NCBI GenBank assembly: GCA_946811185.2
Contig: OX328110.1
Location: forward strand, 15,616,456-15,680,455
Direction of reading: 5' to 3'
From: Hippopus hippopus
Lineage: Eukaryota; Mollusca; Bivalvia; Cardiida; Cardiidae
DNA length: 64,000 nucleotides
Part shown: positions 10,374 through 19,651 of the stretch, in pieces
How the letters are laid out: each line of letters starts with the position of its first letter
Position numbering within the stretch: the stretch's first letter is position 1
The notes under the pieces: model-generated
The model's input: only the letters and a program-made list of their open reading frames with translations
Databases searched by the model: none
Told to the model about the DNA's origin: nothing
Position numbers and translations under genes: made by a program

Positions 10374-13300
10374 AGGTGAAGAGAGAGGGAGAGAAGAGGG
10401 AGACAAACAGATAGACAGGGAACGAGCGAGCGCACTCTAGGCATGCATTTGACGTAGAACTAGGCCAGTATCCGGACAGGCAGTCTACAAGGGTCTCCTT
10501 CCCGGCAATCCGACCTACAAAAGATGGACGGGTTGCAAGAAAGACTGACGGACGGGCAGACTCTCAAACAATATGCAAATACCTGCTCCACAACGAAAAT
10601 GGTATATTCGAGCTTTTGACTCTGCAGAAAAGGGTGCATGTGCTGTAAAAATAGTTTTAGATGCTCCTCTCTGTCCCGGTATGGCACTATTATATTGATT
10701 CTATATATTGGTTGACACGAGCTGGGCTTGTAGTAACCGCCTGGCTGGAGCATCGTGAACCTGCGCTCCAGGTCCTCCCAAATTGGTACTGTCTTGTTAC
10801 ATGGTACTGGGGCTGTGGGGTAGCATGAGAACAATCCGATTGATACATATAGACCAGTTACACGGGACAAATTTATAAATATGTCAAAAACTATATAGCG
10901 AATGACAGAAATAACGAACCCTCAAAGGAAAGGAACAGACTTTTTGAAATGAGCCTTCCTCTGTGAAAAAGGGGTCTTAATGCATCTACGAAAAGTATTG
11001 ACCCATGTCAGCCTTTGCAGGCTGACATGACCCGAAACTTTTTGCTACTTGTAAATTTTCTGCATGTCAACGGACCAATCTACTCCCAGATTCAGTCGAC
11101 AAAATGGATCTTATGGATTCATACGATCTTGTGATGACCTGCTTGATAAAATGCATCACTGAGGGGCATTAAACACCCTGTTGTCAGAGCATTATTCATA
11201 TAATTATTCAATAAAATAGAAAACATAGCTGTAAGAAAAGTGATTGCTTTTAAGAAGCAATTTCTCCCCATGGTACTGAGGCTCTAGGGTGTGTGATAAC
11301 ATCTAACAGTTTAGCAATACTTTGTTAGCTTAGTGTTTATTGTCGTTTTAAATATATATATTCAATTACTAGTATACCAAGATGGCCTGTGCACAAATCC
11401 ATGTGTATCAGGGATTTTTTTCAGTCAGCACTACTTATAACACCTTCTCAAAGTCACCGACCAACCTCTTGATTGCTAGCCCATTAGGACCGTATTGACC
11501 AACTATTCTAAATTGAAAATCCAGTCTAATTCTAGATTTAGATAGTAACATAATTTCTGATTGGCTTAACCAAGCCAAACAGATATAGCGTTACATTCAA
11601 GTTAAGATACTAAGAATATTATTAAGTTAGTGGTTACCGAATACATTTCTTGATGGGCTTACCTACTACTAGACAAGCGACACGTTGATCTGCTAAAAGC
11701 TTGTACAAGTGACAAATGTGAAAAGAGAAAAAGTTTAACTATTTATAAAACTTTCTTTCTTATCTACGAGTTATATTAATTATTTGTCTAAGGGTCAAAC
11801 TGGTACGGGCAAATTTGAGAGGATATCATGTATTATCACTGAATAAAATGGGTAATAAGGACCATACTGAAGTGGGAAATAGGAACAAACTACAGTAAAT
11901 GATAGGGACCAAACTGTGGTGGGTAATAAGGATTAAAAAAAAAAAAGCGGAAAACGAGGATCACACTCAGGTGGATTGTGCAGACAAAAATGGTTTTGGT
12001 TATAAGGAACGAATTGGGGTGTAAAATAACCAGACAGAGGTGAAAATGAAGACCAAATCAAAACAGAATTTAGCGGTCATACTGTATTGGGTTATAAAGA
12101 CCGCACTGACGTGCAAAAAGAATGATACAGGGACCGTACTGCATTTCGTTAAAAAGACCAAAATGAAGTTACAGCAACCAAAGAAGTTAACCCTTAGGCT
12201 GCTGAGCGCGATTCACTGACCTTTTGCGGACAGTGTAGATCAAGATCAGACTGCACAGAACGTGCAGTCTGATCTTTGACCTACACTGTCCGATAAGATG
12301 ACATCATTCCCTAAAACAAAACTTTGAAATAGCAATATTTGAGTTTTTACTATCGAACTGGAATTTCATTTTAGTTATTCAGCAGGATGAAGGTTAATTG
12401 AAAGGACCACACTGCACTTTTTAGTAAGGACGAAGTTTAGTTGATCATATTGACCGAATACTTTGGGTTATAAAGACCATAATGAACTAAAAGATGAGAA
12501 CCAAACTAACGTAGACTGTAAAGACAAAACTGTGTCGGGTTAGAAGGACCAAATTGGAGCGGAAATGGTGACTAAGTCGAAACTGGATGGAGACCATACA
12601 GTTCTGGGTTATAAGGAACAAATTGAAGTCAGTTTACCGGAACATGCTGTGTAGGATTAGAAGGACCATACCAAGGTGGAAAATAGGACCAAACTAAAGT
12701 GAGTGTTAGGGACCACACTGTGTTGGCTTTTGGAGACCATATTAAGGTGGAAAACGAAGACTAAATTAAAGTGGAATGTAGGGTCCATAGCGTATTATGT
12801 TGAATTATGCTGACCAAACTGAAGTGGACTTACAGCAACCAAAATTAAGTTAATTAAAAGGACCGAAATGTATTTGCTAGTAAAGAGAAATTGAAGAAGT
12901 TTACATCGGTCAGCTAACGAGGGTAAAAAAGGCCACACTGAAGTAGAAAATCAGGCTACAAAACTGGAGCTGATTATAGAAGCCGTATTGTGTTGGGTAG
13001 TGCGAACAAATTGCAGTAGATCATAGAGAACAAAATCTTCTTTATTGTATGGGCGAAACTAAATTTGTTAGCAAGGACAACTTGAAGTAAAACTGACCGA
13101 ATGGAGTAGACGAAACTGCCTATAATGGGAAGTGGACTGAAGTTGATTATAGAGACCATAATCATAATATTATTATTATGTAGTAAATTATGAGGACTGA
13201 GCTGATATAAAATATTAGGATCAATCAGAAGTGGAAACTGAGGTCTAAACTGGACTGGATTCAAAGGACAATATACCTACTATTGTGTATTGTTAGGAAC

Positions 13301-13901
13301 AAACTGAAGTAGAAATTGAAGACCCAACCAAAGTGGCTAATAGAGACCATACCGTGTTGGCTTATAAGAACAAAATTGAAGTGGACAAAAGGAACCAAAA
13401 TGCAGTCCATTGATAGCCCCAAACTGCACTTGGTAGTAAGGACGAAAATAATTGAAATATACTGACCGACTAAAGTCGGAAATAAGGACCATACTGGAGT
13501 AGAAAATAAGCACCAAAATAAAGTGGATAAAGGACATGATGTATTAGTTTATAAGATCAAATTGAAATCAACCAACACAAGCGGCCTGTGATGAGCAAAC
13601 TGAAGTTGCCAGTGAAGACCAAACTGTAGTGAATCATAGGTACTAAAGTAAAATGGGTTATAGAGTCCGAAATGCAATAGATTTTTAAGGTCAAACTGTA
13701 AATATTAATATATTGCTACTAAATTGACCAACTAAAGTTGATAAATAATAACCGTAGTGTACTAAATAAGGACCAAAAATGACACTTATTATAGGGAACA
13801 ACCTTAAATGGACACTAAGGACCAAACTGAACAGGCTCAACCGTCGTGTACTAAATAGGGACCAAAGTCACATGAATTATAAGGAACAACCTTAAATGGA
13901 C

Positions 13902-13943
<42 letters not shown>

Positions 13944-14139
13944 ACTCACAGTGACTATAAACTACAAAACATTTTCTGTCTTTCGGTTTTGTTTCCGAAA
14001 CTTTGTTTTCCCTCCGTACTTCCTGCCGCCGCCTCTGCATATTTGGAACGGTTTGTATCTGCTTTGTGAAGTTGAAGGCCATTAAAATAACCCCGCCCAC
14101 AATAATGATGAAAAAGGAACATCTAACTCTTCTTATCAT
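6799..14139 (-). CDS. Beta-1,4-galactosyltransferase-type glycosyltransferase (six exons, complete)
   Basis: A type II Golgi membrane enzyme of the GT7 family, which transfers galactose (or GalNAc) from the UDP-sugar to GlcNAc/Glc/Xyl acceptors. Exons on the minus strand: 14139-13950, 10812-10583, 10000-9810, 8748-8626, 7412-7317, 6991-6799. Lengths total 1023 nt, giving 340 aa, and all phases agree. Residues 1-7 are a basic cytosolic tail and about 8-22 a membrane anchor. Then follow GGYYKP, IIVPYRDREEHL, the metal-binding DVD (172-174), and WGWGGEDDDMYFR (233-245), the sugar-nucleotide/acceptor site motif. His268 (in HSRNEE) matches the third metal ligand region. Tyr210 in PYGRYLGG matches the Tyr that favours UDP-Gal over UDP-GalNAc in vertebrate enzymes (known; applied here by inference). 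An in-frame TAG lies 21 nt upstream of the ATG. Which of B4GALT1-7 it corresponds to is not settled. Confidence 0.93.
7317..7412 (-). CDS. Galactosyltransferase exon 5
   Basis: 96 nt between ATATTTCAG and GTGAGCCTA. Encodes LLNENITIELPQ..FESWSHSRNEENVN, including the HSR block. Three residues before the His is Ser265, where vertebrate B4GALT1 has a metal-ligand Met. Confidence 0.9.
7577..7896 (+). mobile_element. SINE-3 (tRNA-derived), in a galactosyltransferase intron
   Basis: Head CCGGCCCGGTAGCGCAGTCG with A box (TAGCGCAGTCGGTAGCG) and B box (GGTTCGATCCC), a body containing CTCTCACCGCTGATC, and the shared tail AATGTTGAAAACGGCGTTAA, then (ATCA)n. Antisense to the host gene. It is the longest and best-preserved SINE of the window. 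Confidence 0.88.
7965..8072 (+). mobile_element. SINE tail fragment
   Basis: The GAAATAATATTGAAAGAGGC tail follows GCCGCCGTGATCTGAC. The tRNA-like head is missing; the 3' end of a SINE is left in the intron. Confidence 0.6.
8163..8425. mobile_element. FB-A foldback element in a galactosyltransferase intron
   Basis: Complete, with ends AAGCCATGCTCTGTGAAAAG and CTTTTGCCAGAGAATAGCTC. The hairpin is left of centre (GTCAGCCTGCGCAG..TTTGCGCAGGCTGAC). Both terminal repeats are recognisable. Confidence 0.85.
8500..8606 (+). mobile_element. SINE tail fragment next to galactosyltransferase exon 4
   Basis: Degraded tail GAATTGCTGTCGAAAGCGAC followed by GTCAAACACCATTC, ending about 20 bp from the exon's donor side. 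No head is visible. Confidence 0.5.
8626..8748 (-). CDS. Galactosyltransferase exon 4 with WGWGGEDDD
   Basis: 123 nt, as I recall for the equivalent vertebrate exon, between TTCCAG and GTAAGTCTG. Encodes PYGRYLGGVLIFHRDHF and YWGWGGEDDDMYFR, the most diagnostic block of the family. Confidence 0.95.
8775..8925 (-). repeat. Dispersed repeat, inverted relative to 15979-16127
   Basis: Shares AATTTACGCCGTCTATCTTT, AAAAAATGTAGACATGTTT and the GACCTA..TTTTTTGG block, in the same order, with the reverse complement of 15979-16127. About 150 bp; family unknown. Confidence 0.65.
8981..9046. mobile_element. FB-C hairpin core
   Basis: GATCAAGATCAGACTGCAC, the loop AGAAC, then the complementary arm, bounded by GAACGGTA and TACCGTCC. 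The outer TTAA ends are not recognisable. It lies in a galactosyltransferase intron. Confidence 0.7.
9461..9565. mobile_element. FB-C fragment with deleted right arm
   Basis: AGATCAAGATCAGACTACAC passes directly to AGATCTACACCGTC, so the complementary arm is mostly lost. The following CAACTAGCAAAATTTTTAAA matches the flank in the full copy at 56.6 kb. Confidence 0.6.
9670..9791. mobile_element. FB-B half element next to galactosyltransferase exon 3
   Basis: From ACAATATTTTCCATCC through GAATTTGGACTAGTCTAAAA to GTTTGGTAAAGAGTTA. It ends about 18 bp from the donor end of exon 3. The hairpin half is absent. Confidence 0.65.
9810..10000 (-). CDS. Galactosyltransferase exon 3 with the DVD motif
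   Basis: 191 nt between TTTTTCAG and GTAAGTGTG. Encodes TPDDVFKKGLLMNAGF and YVFHDVDMLP; the Asp-Val-Asp is the Mn2+/UDP-sugar site of the family. It matches the usual third-exon content of vertebrate B4GALT genes. Confidence 0.93.
10098..10418. repeat. Purine-rich low-complexity tract (GA/ACAG)
   Basis: Runs of AGACAGAC and GAGAGA with few pyrimidines. Long open frames here are artefacts of the base bias. On the transcribed strand it is a CT-rich tract in intron 2 of the galactosyltransferase gene. Confidence 0.85.
10583..10812 (-). CDS. Galactosyltransferase exon 2
   Basis: Encodes PVPCNKTVPIWEDL..GGYYKPSSCQP..IIVPYRDREEHLKLF..FVVEQ. The acceptor CTACCCCACAG precedes 10812; an alternative acceptor 6 nt further in (CCCCAG) keeps the same phase. 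Donor CAG|GTATTT at 10582, phase 0. The N-terminal half of the nucleotide-sugar binding fold lies here. Confidence 0.9.
10947..11198. mobile_element. FB-A foldback element in galactosyltransferase intron 1
   Basis: Ends TGAGCCTTCCTCTGTGAAAA and CTGTTGTCAGAGCATTATTC. The hairpin is loopless (CCATGTCAGCCTTTGCAGGC onwards) and near the left end. More diverged than the copy at 8163. Confidence 0.78.
11199..11789. other. Intron 1 sequence before the minisatellite
   Basis: Nothing clear is seen apart from a short fragment TTTCTGATTGGCTTAACCAA around 11558, related to the inner arm of the palindrome at 49.25-49.42 kb. Confidence 0.35.
11790..13904. repeat. Degenerate 22-25-bp minisatellite, about 2.1 kb
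   Basis: Variants of AATAAGGACCAAACTGAAGTGG recur head to tail with substitutions, small indels and missing units, roughly 80 units. It fills most of intron 1 of the galactosyltransferase gene and is interrupted by one FB-C element at 12187-12397. Nothing in it looks coding. Confidence 0.85.
12187..12397. mobile_element. FB-C element inserted in the minisatellite, TTAA at both ends
   Basis: TTAA-CCCTTAGGCTGCTGA starts at 12187 and the copy ends AGGTTAA at 12397. The hairpin GATCAGACTGCAC..GTGCAGTCTGATC is intact. Array units resume on both sides, so the insertion boundaries and the TTAA duplication are visible. Confidence 0.9.
13905..13940. repeat. (GA)18 microsatellite beside a splice donor
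   Basis: 36 bp of pure GA on plus, CT on the transcribed strand. It begins 9 nt after the exon 1/intron 1 junction of the galactosyltransferase gene. Confidence 0.95.
13950..14139 (-). CDS. Galactosyltransferase exon 1: start, cytosolic tail and membrane anchor
   Basis: ATG at 14139-14137, then MIRRVR and a hydrophobic anchor (CSFFIIIVGGVILMAF), followed by a basic stem. The donor GTGAGTCAG starts at 13949, phase 1. A good acceptor (CTTTCCAG) lies just upstream at about 14185, so this exon may extend to 14184 and be preceded by a non-coding exon. A run of 18 GA dinucleotides starts 9 nt inside the intron. Confidence 0.85.
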
Positions 14140-14363
14140 CGTCTTCTCGTCGCATTTCTAGTCTTCATAGACACTCTAGTTGATCTGGAAAGATTGGTAA
14201 AATCAATGAATGATAAATTTCATATGAAAAATTCATAAACAAACCGTGGGACATAATATTTTCCTTCATACTTAAAAAAAAATCAGGGTTATAACAGAGA
14301 CATATGCTCTAAACAGTTTGTTCGTTTTCCAAATCGTATGAAAAGTTGTCTTTCAAAAGACGG

Positions 14364-14608
14364 AGCCCGGCCGGGTAGCTCAGAGGTTAGCGTATCTGAC
14401 TCGTGACCTGGAGGTTTTGAGTTCGATAACTTTCTTTCCGGCGATTTTTCGCCTCTCACCTCTGATACATCTGAGAAAAGAAGTCAGTGACTTATACAGA
14501 TAGTTGTGTCAGAAAGCCAGGGAACACATGCGTAGGTGCACTGACCGCCGTGACATGACCTAAGCTGTTAAAACGGCGTTAAACTGCAGTACGATCAATC
14601 AATCAATT
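14364..14608 (+). mobile_element. SINE-2 upstream of the galactosyltransferase
   Basis: Head CCCGGCCGGGTAGCTCAGAG with A and B boxes (the B box is shortened to GAGTTCGATAAC), body TTTCCGGCGATTTTTCGCC, tail GTTAAAACGGCGTTAAACTG, then (ATCA)n. It ends in the region where the host promoter or a non-coding exon may lie. Confidence 0.85.
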
Positions 14609-15514
14609 CAAAAGGCGGAAAAAGGTCGTCAGCGGTTGGTAATCGAAGAAAATTACAGCGACATGCTACCGTCTAACATTTTATGCACCGTGTAAGCTAC
14701 GTTATAATGGTTTCAATGTTAGAAAGTCATTCAGCCACGAGAGATAATCAGAGCTGACACTGTCAACATACAACAGACAAATTAATGTGTTTCCGACGCA
14801 GGTAATGAAATCAGTCATGTTGATAGATATGTGGAAATTTTTCTTCGCAAAAAAAACTCCAACTTTTTCTACAGAGTTCAATCAAAATTACTGATTTATA
14901 TGGAAATTGCCATAAAAAGTCAACATTTTGAGGGTTTAAAGAAAAACAGTTGTAACTGCCAATATACGAGTTTCATAAGTTCATAACAGTTCATTAACTG
15001 GTTTTTCGTCGCTGGAAACGTAAATTCATATTTGCACTGTACAACGATACCTCCTGCGTGAAACATATAAATAAATCTAACGGTGCAAAGAAGAAGAAAA
15101 GGAAAAGGAAGAAGAAAAAGGAGAAGAAAAAAGAAAAAAGAAAGAAAGAAGAAGACTTATCTATATATTCAGTCAGATGAATGATTGTAGAGATAGAAAA
15201 GGTGATAGCGAGTTCCACACAAAATAACGGAAGGAGACAGAGGTGGACAGCGAAATTTTTTATTCATACCTCGTTCATGTTGATATGCTATAAAATTATC
15301 CTTTTAGCGATTATTTTTAGTAACACAAGTAAAGTATTGCAATAATTTATAGCTAATATTCACATCTCTCTTTAAAACACGAATGAAATGTTTACATCAA
15401 TCTTTTCGGTCACGTGACACGAAGAACCAATCATGCATGGTGATCCGTAACGCTGTGTTACCCATCAAACTTACATCCGCGTTCGCTTGAATCACAAGTG
15501 ACGAACAGTGTGAA
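14609..15514. other. Non-coding flank with a purine tract
   Basis: Upstream side of the galactosyltransferase. A GAA/AAG-rich tract at about 15086-15156 is low complexity. No exon or element ends were recognised. Confidence 0.4.
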
Positions 15515-15715
15515 TAATCCTTTACCACAAAATCTCCAGTTTTATCGACCCTTCTGAAACTAGCTTTTGAAAGTATCGTGTGAAAAGGAGAAAATGCTGG
15601 TCACCAGCATTTTCTACTTTTCCCAATATGTTTTCTACCCTTCCAAAACCAACTAGGTTTTTCGTCTGCAAATGCTTTCAGTTTGAACAAGGCTATAAGA
15701 TTTTGTTAACAACTC
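15515..15715. mobile_element. FB-B foldback element
   Basis: Starts TAATCCTTTACCACAAAATC, with hairpin GGAGAAAATGCTGGTCACC and complement, followed by TTTTCGTCTGCAAATGCTTT. The right terminus is worn (GATTTTGTTAACAACTC). Confidence 0.8.
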
Positions 15716-15754
15716 TATGTGGCTTATATAGTTTGTCCACGGAAAACTAATCCA

Positions 15755-15950
15755 AGGCACGGTTTACCAGACGAAAAAAAACGTCCAGTTGAAATTAGCT
15801 CAAGTGATAGGAATATACCATTCGAAAAGATTATATTATAGGGGGAACAGATTACCAGCATTGTCCCTTTTTTCCACAATGTTTTTAAAGGCTTTAGTCC
15901 AATAGGTTGTAAAATCACTGTACCGTTTGTCAGAAAAACTACATTCAACC
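15755..15950. mobile_element. FB-B element, heavily degraded
   Basis: ACCAGCATTGTCCCTTTTTT, CCACAATGTTTTTAAAGGC and a CTGTACCGTTTGTC end survive. The left arm of the hairpin is lost. Confidence 0.5.
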
Positions 15951-15978
15951 TGCTAGAGTTCATATCACACAAGAAATA

Positions 15979-16127
15979 TCTTTAAAAAAGATAGACGGCG
16001 TAAATTTGCCACCAAAATGGAATGAAGCTCTTACAATAAACATGTCTACATTTTTTGACCAATCAAAATCTTAATTAATTCACTCGTTATCAATACCAAA
16101 AAGTAGGTCAATAGGCAGCACAATCAG
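15979..16127 (+). repeat. Dispersed repeat, inverted copy of 8775-8925
   Basis: AAAAAAGATAGACGGCGTAA, ACATGTCTACATTTTTT and CCAAAAAGTAGGTCAATAGG match the complement of the other copy in order. No terminal repeats were seen. Confidence 0.65.
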
Positions 16128-16384
16128 CTACGCCGAAAACAAATAGACCTTTAGTGCGCAGAGTGTAATTTATTCTTTATTTTATTAGATCCCCTTTCTC
16201 ATCTCCTCACAGAGAAACTGCAATAAAAATCCATTATGCATACAGAAATACAATTACATTATAATCGGTAATCTTAAAATAGAAAACTATTTTGACAAGA
16301 TGAAAACATGTACTTCCTAATAACACTGTGGTTTACTTTTTACTAATCACGTCTTTTAACGATCTCGAGGAAGAAGGCTAAAAA

Positions 16385-16610
16385 TCAACCCTTGACCACA
16401 AAAGCCCGTGTTTTATTGAACCTGGGGTGAAAGACTTTTGAAAACATTGTAGGAAAAGGAGAAAATTCTGGTAACCAGCATCTTCTCCTTTTTCCCACAA
16501 CATTTTTCGACCGTTTTAGAGACAGAAATCATCTTTCAAGCTACATGGAGATTGTTGTCAGATAATGCTTCCAAATTGATCAAGTCTAAACCATTCCGTT
16601 TGGTATATAC
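16385..16610. mobile_element. FB-B foldback element
   Basis: Starts CAACCCTTGACCACAAAAGC, with core GGAGAAAATTCTGGTAACC and complement, and ends near CCGTTTGGTATATAC. One mismatch is present in the stem on each arm. Confidence 0.82.
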
Positions 16611-16619
16611 ATGTACCTC

Positions 16620-16800
16620 ATTAAAACGTCATGGGAAAAAAAGAAGAAAGTGATGATAAGCACCATTTTCCTTTTCCCAAAATGTTCTACCCTTTCAAAG
16701 ACCAATTCCACGTGTTTAGCCACGCGTAATTTGTCGTCTGCCAATTTTTCAGATATGGGTGATATAAATTTTGTCGTCTGGATCAGTTCGCTCATACCAA
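16620..16800. mobile_element. FB-B partial copy
   Basis: GAAAAAAAGAAGAAAGTGAT replaces the normal core. CCCAAAATGTTCTACCCTTT, TTTGTCGTCTGCCAATTTTT and a degraded right end follow. Confidence 0.55.
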
Positions 16801-16921
16801 GGGTCTATATACAGAATTTGTTGATTTTTCTAATTGATACCTAGCTCCAACTATAACAGTGTAGCCTCAACTCGAGTATTTAGGTCAAACTATTCAAAGT
16901 GGTAAAAGAGGAGCGAACACA

Positions 16922-17147
16922 ATAACACTTTACCAAACTACAAAATTTTAAACAGGTCCAAATTCAAAGCATTTGCAGACGAAAATTTAAATGTGCTTCA
17001 AATGATGGAACTTGTTTTTGGAGGGGTAAAAAACACAGTGGGAAAAGAGAAAATGCTGGTTACCAGCATTTTCTCCTTTTCCCACTATGTTTTCAAAAGC
17101 CTTCTTTGTTAAGGTCGTTAAAACTAGGGATTGCGTGGTAAAGAGTT
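16922..17147. mobile_element. FB-B foldback element, reverse orientation
   Basis: Starts ATAACACTTTACCAAACTAC, includes AATTCAAAGCATTTGCAGAC and an intact hairpin (ATGCTGGTTACCAGCAT), and ends GCGTGGTAAAGAGTTT. The left half corresponds to the right half of the copy at 16385. Confidence 0.85.
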
Positions 17148-18169
17148 TGAAGGGACCCTACTGCCGAGGATTATCAGGGCCAACCTTAAATGGTGCACGG
17201 GGGTAGGAGTTCACAATACTTCAGACTGATGATAAGGGGTATTTCAGTATTCTTGACAGTCCTAAAATTTCGGTATTTGATTCATTTAGATCTACAAAGC
17301 TTATGAACATTCGCTCTAAATCCTCACCTCCGGCTTTATCCGTCTTAAGTATCTCTTTGACAGACGACACATTTGTAAACTTGTCTGAATTGAAAGCATT
17401 TGCCAGTGACAAAATAAACTGGACTCCATAACTGCAAAGTCTTACCATTCCAACGTGTATTCAGCGAAATTTTCCTGTTTTATGGTCTAACACATTTAGT
17501 ACGCTGGCGAAATAGGATTTTCCTTTAGAGTGCCCCAATTCAATGAAAACTGACGTCACTAAGAAATGACGTCACTGAAACCTTGGTAAAACGTGCAGTT
17601 TGGTGCATGAACTTGATGATGTCACTGCGATAGACATTTGACTTATTTTATTTAAACATGGATTTAAACAATTTCAAAGTAAGTAACTATGCATTTTAAT
17701 GATTTGTTGGCAAAAGTAAACGACCATTAGTTGCCTCAAACGGCCATTAGGTTATCCTTTTAACGTTACAATGTATGAGTTCCGACACTTCAGGAAGCAA
17801 AATGTGATGGGAAAGGGTGGGGGGGGGGAACGATGATAGACCTTACTATAACTGACCTTCTATCTATGTCGGTGTGCACATTGACTGTTTACAACGGAGT
17901 ATCTGGGAAATTCTTTAACAGTATAATTCTTATTTAGGTAGATCTACACGGAAAACGTATTAACTCACTGTGCTTTTTTTCTACTCGAGTAAGATCTAGA
18001 CCTCAAGGTTTTCGTTGGTACCTGTAGAAACAATGGCAAAATTGGGGGCGGGGACGACCCCTGTGGCCCCCCCCGTTCCTACGGGCATTATGAATATAAC
18101 TGAAATACGATTTAAAAAAAAACGGCTCTCAATGAATTATCTTGCATTCAAATATCACATGAAGTCATA
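17148..18169. other. Gene-free stretch with two TGACGTCA sites
   Basis: Contains a diverged FB-B fragment (GAATTGAAAGCATTTGCCAG near 17386) and two perfect TGACGTCA palindromes at 17551-17558 and 17567-17574. TGACGTCA is the CREB/ATF consensus; use in vivo is unknown. No exon seen. Confidence 0.4.
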
Positions 18170-19651
18170 AACAAGAGGTCCATTGGCCCTAAAGCGCTCA
18201 TCTGAGTATGAGTTAAATCATCGACAGTTGATAAAATTGAAGAATCCTGGTTTTAGTGATGTAAAACACACAAGTGTAAGTGACCTACTTTTTAACCCAA
18301 CATGGCCCATTTTCCAACTTGTCCAAGATATCATCAAGACAAACATTCTAACCAAGTTTCATGAGTATCAGGCTGAGAATGCGGCATCTAGATTGTACAC
18401 AAGATTTTTCTAAGATTTTCTCCAAAGACCTAGTGACCTATTTTTTAACCCAACATGACCCAATTTCCATCCTGTCAAAGATATCATCAAGACAAACATT
18501 CTGACCAAGTTACGTAAATAAGCGATTGGAAATGTGTCCTTTAGAGTGAACACAAGGTTTTTCTAAGATTTGACCCTGTGACCTACTTTTTGACCCGGTG
18601 TGACCCTATTTCAAACTAATCCGTGATATCATCAAGACAAATATTCTGACTAATCTTCATGAGTATCAGGCTGAAAATGTGGCCTCTACCCTGGACAAAA
18701 GGTTTTTCTAAGATGTTGCCCAATGACCTACTTTTTTACTCGACATGACACAATTTCAGACTTGTTTGAGATATCAACGCGACAAACAATCTGACCTAGT
18801 TTCATGACTATCAGATTAAAAAATATGGCCTCGAGTGTGCATACAAGGTTTTTCTGAGATTTTGCCAAGTGACCTACTTTTACAACCGACATGCCCCAAT
18901 TCTGAATTTGTTGAAGATATCAAGACAAACATTCTGACAAAGTTTCATCAGAATCAGGCTGAAAATGTTGCCTCTAGAATGCACACAAGGTTTTTTGTCA
19001 AAGATTTGGCCTGGTGACCCACTTTTTGACCTGACGTGACCCAATTTCAAAGATGTCAAAGACTTTAACAAGACAAACTTTCTGACAGACTTTTATGAGT
19101 ATCAGGCTGAAAATGCAGCCTCTTAAATGTACACAAGGTTTCTTTCAGGTTTAGACCTATATTTTGACCGACATGGCCAAATTTCAAACTTGTTTGAGAT
19201 ATCATCAAGATAATCAATCTGACATAGTTTCATTGGTATCGGCCTAACAATGTGGCCTTTAGAGAACAAACAAGGTGTTTCTAGGATCTGGCCAAATGAC
19301 CTACCTTTTGACCCGACATGACCCAATTTCGAAATTGTCCAAGATAACACTAAGACAAACACTGTGACAGAGTTTCATGAGTATCAGGCATAAAATGTGG
19401 CCTCTACAGTGCCCACAAGATTTTTCTAAGATTTGATCTGGTGACCTACTTTTTTACTTAAAGTGACCCAATTCCGAACTAGTCCGAGATTTAATTAAGA
19501 CAAATATTCTGACCAAGTTTTAAGAGTATCTGACTGAACATGTGGCCTCTTGAGTGCACACAAGATAAATGTTGAAGATCGCACGATACACGACGGACAC
19601 AGCACGATCACAAAAGCTCACCTTGAGCACTTCGTGCTCAGGTGAGATAAA
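18170..19651 (+). mobile_element. PHL element with ~9 units of a ~145-bp tandem core
   Basis: The left end is AACAAGAGGTCCATTGGCCC followed by GCGCTCATCTGAGTA. The core repeats CAAGTTTCATGAGTATCAGG, GTGGCCTCTAGAGTGCACAC and AGATATCATCAAGACAAACA at about 138-152-bp spacing (near 18348, 18500, 18646, 18791, 18935, 19081, 19219, 19366, 19509). The right end has a stem-loop (GCTCACCTTGAGCAC, TTCG loop region, GTGCTCAGGTGAG) and GATAAAA. A 3' hairpin plus tandem core suggests a non-autonomous Helitron/Pearl-type element (inference). Short frames within are not genes. Confidence 0.8.

Noticed and set aside
10022..10414. Overlapping long open frames of 82-124 codons on both strands
   Set aside because: They are Ser/Leu- or Arg/Glu-rich translations of a GA/CT tract; open length follows from base bias, not coding.
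10460..10582. Continuation of the galactosyltransferase exon 2 frame past 10583
   Set aside because: After FVVEQ a GT donor occurs in phase with the next exon, and the following residues (VFAYCLRVCPSVSL) are intronic repeat translation.
17221..17448. 75-codon minus-strand frame
   Set aside because: Its first part translates an FB-B fragment (FILSLANAFNSDKF recurs in other FB-B copies), so a gene is unlikely.
18183..19362. Several 60-80-codon frames on both strands
   Set aside because: All fall in the PHL tandem core and repeat similar peptides in each unit; the same frames recur in the other PHL elements.
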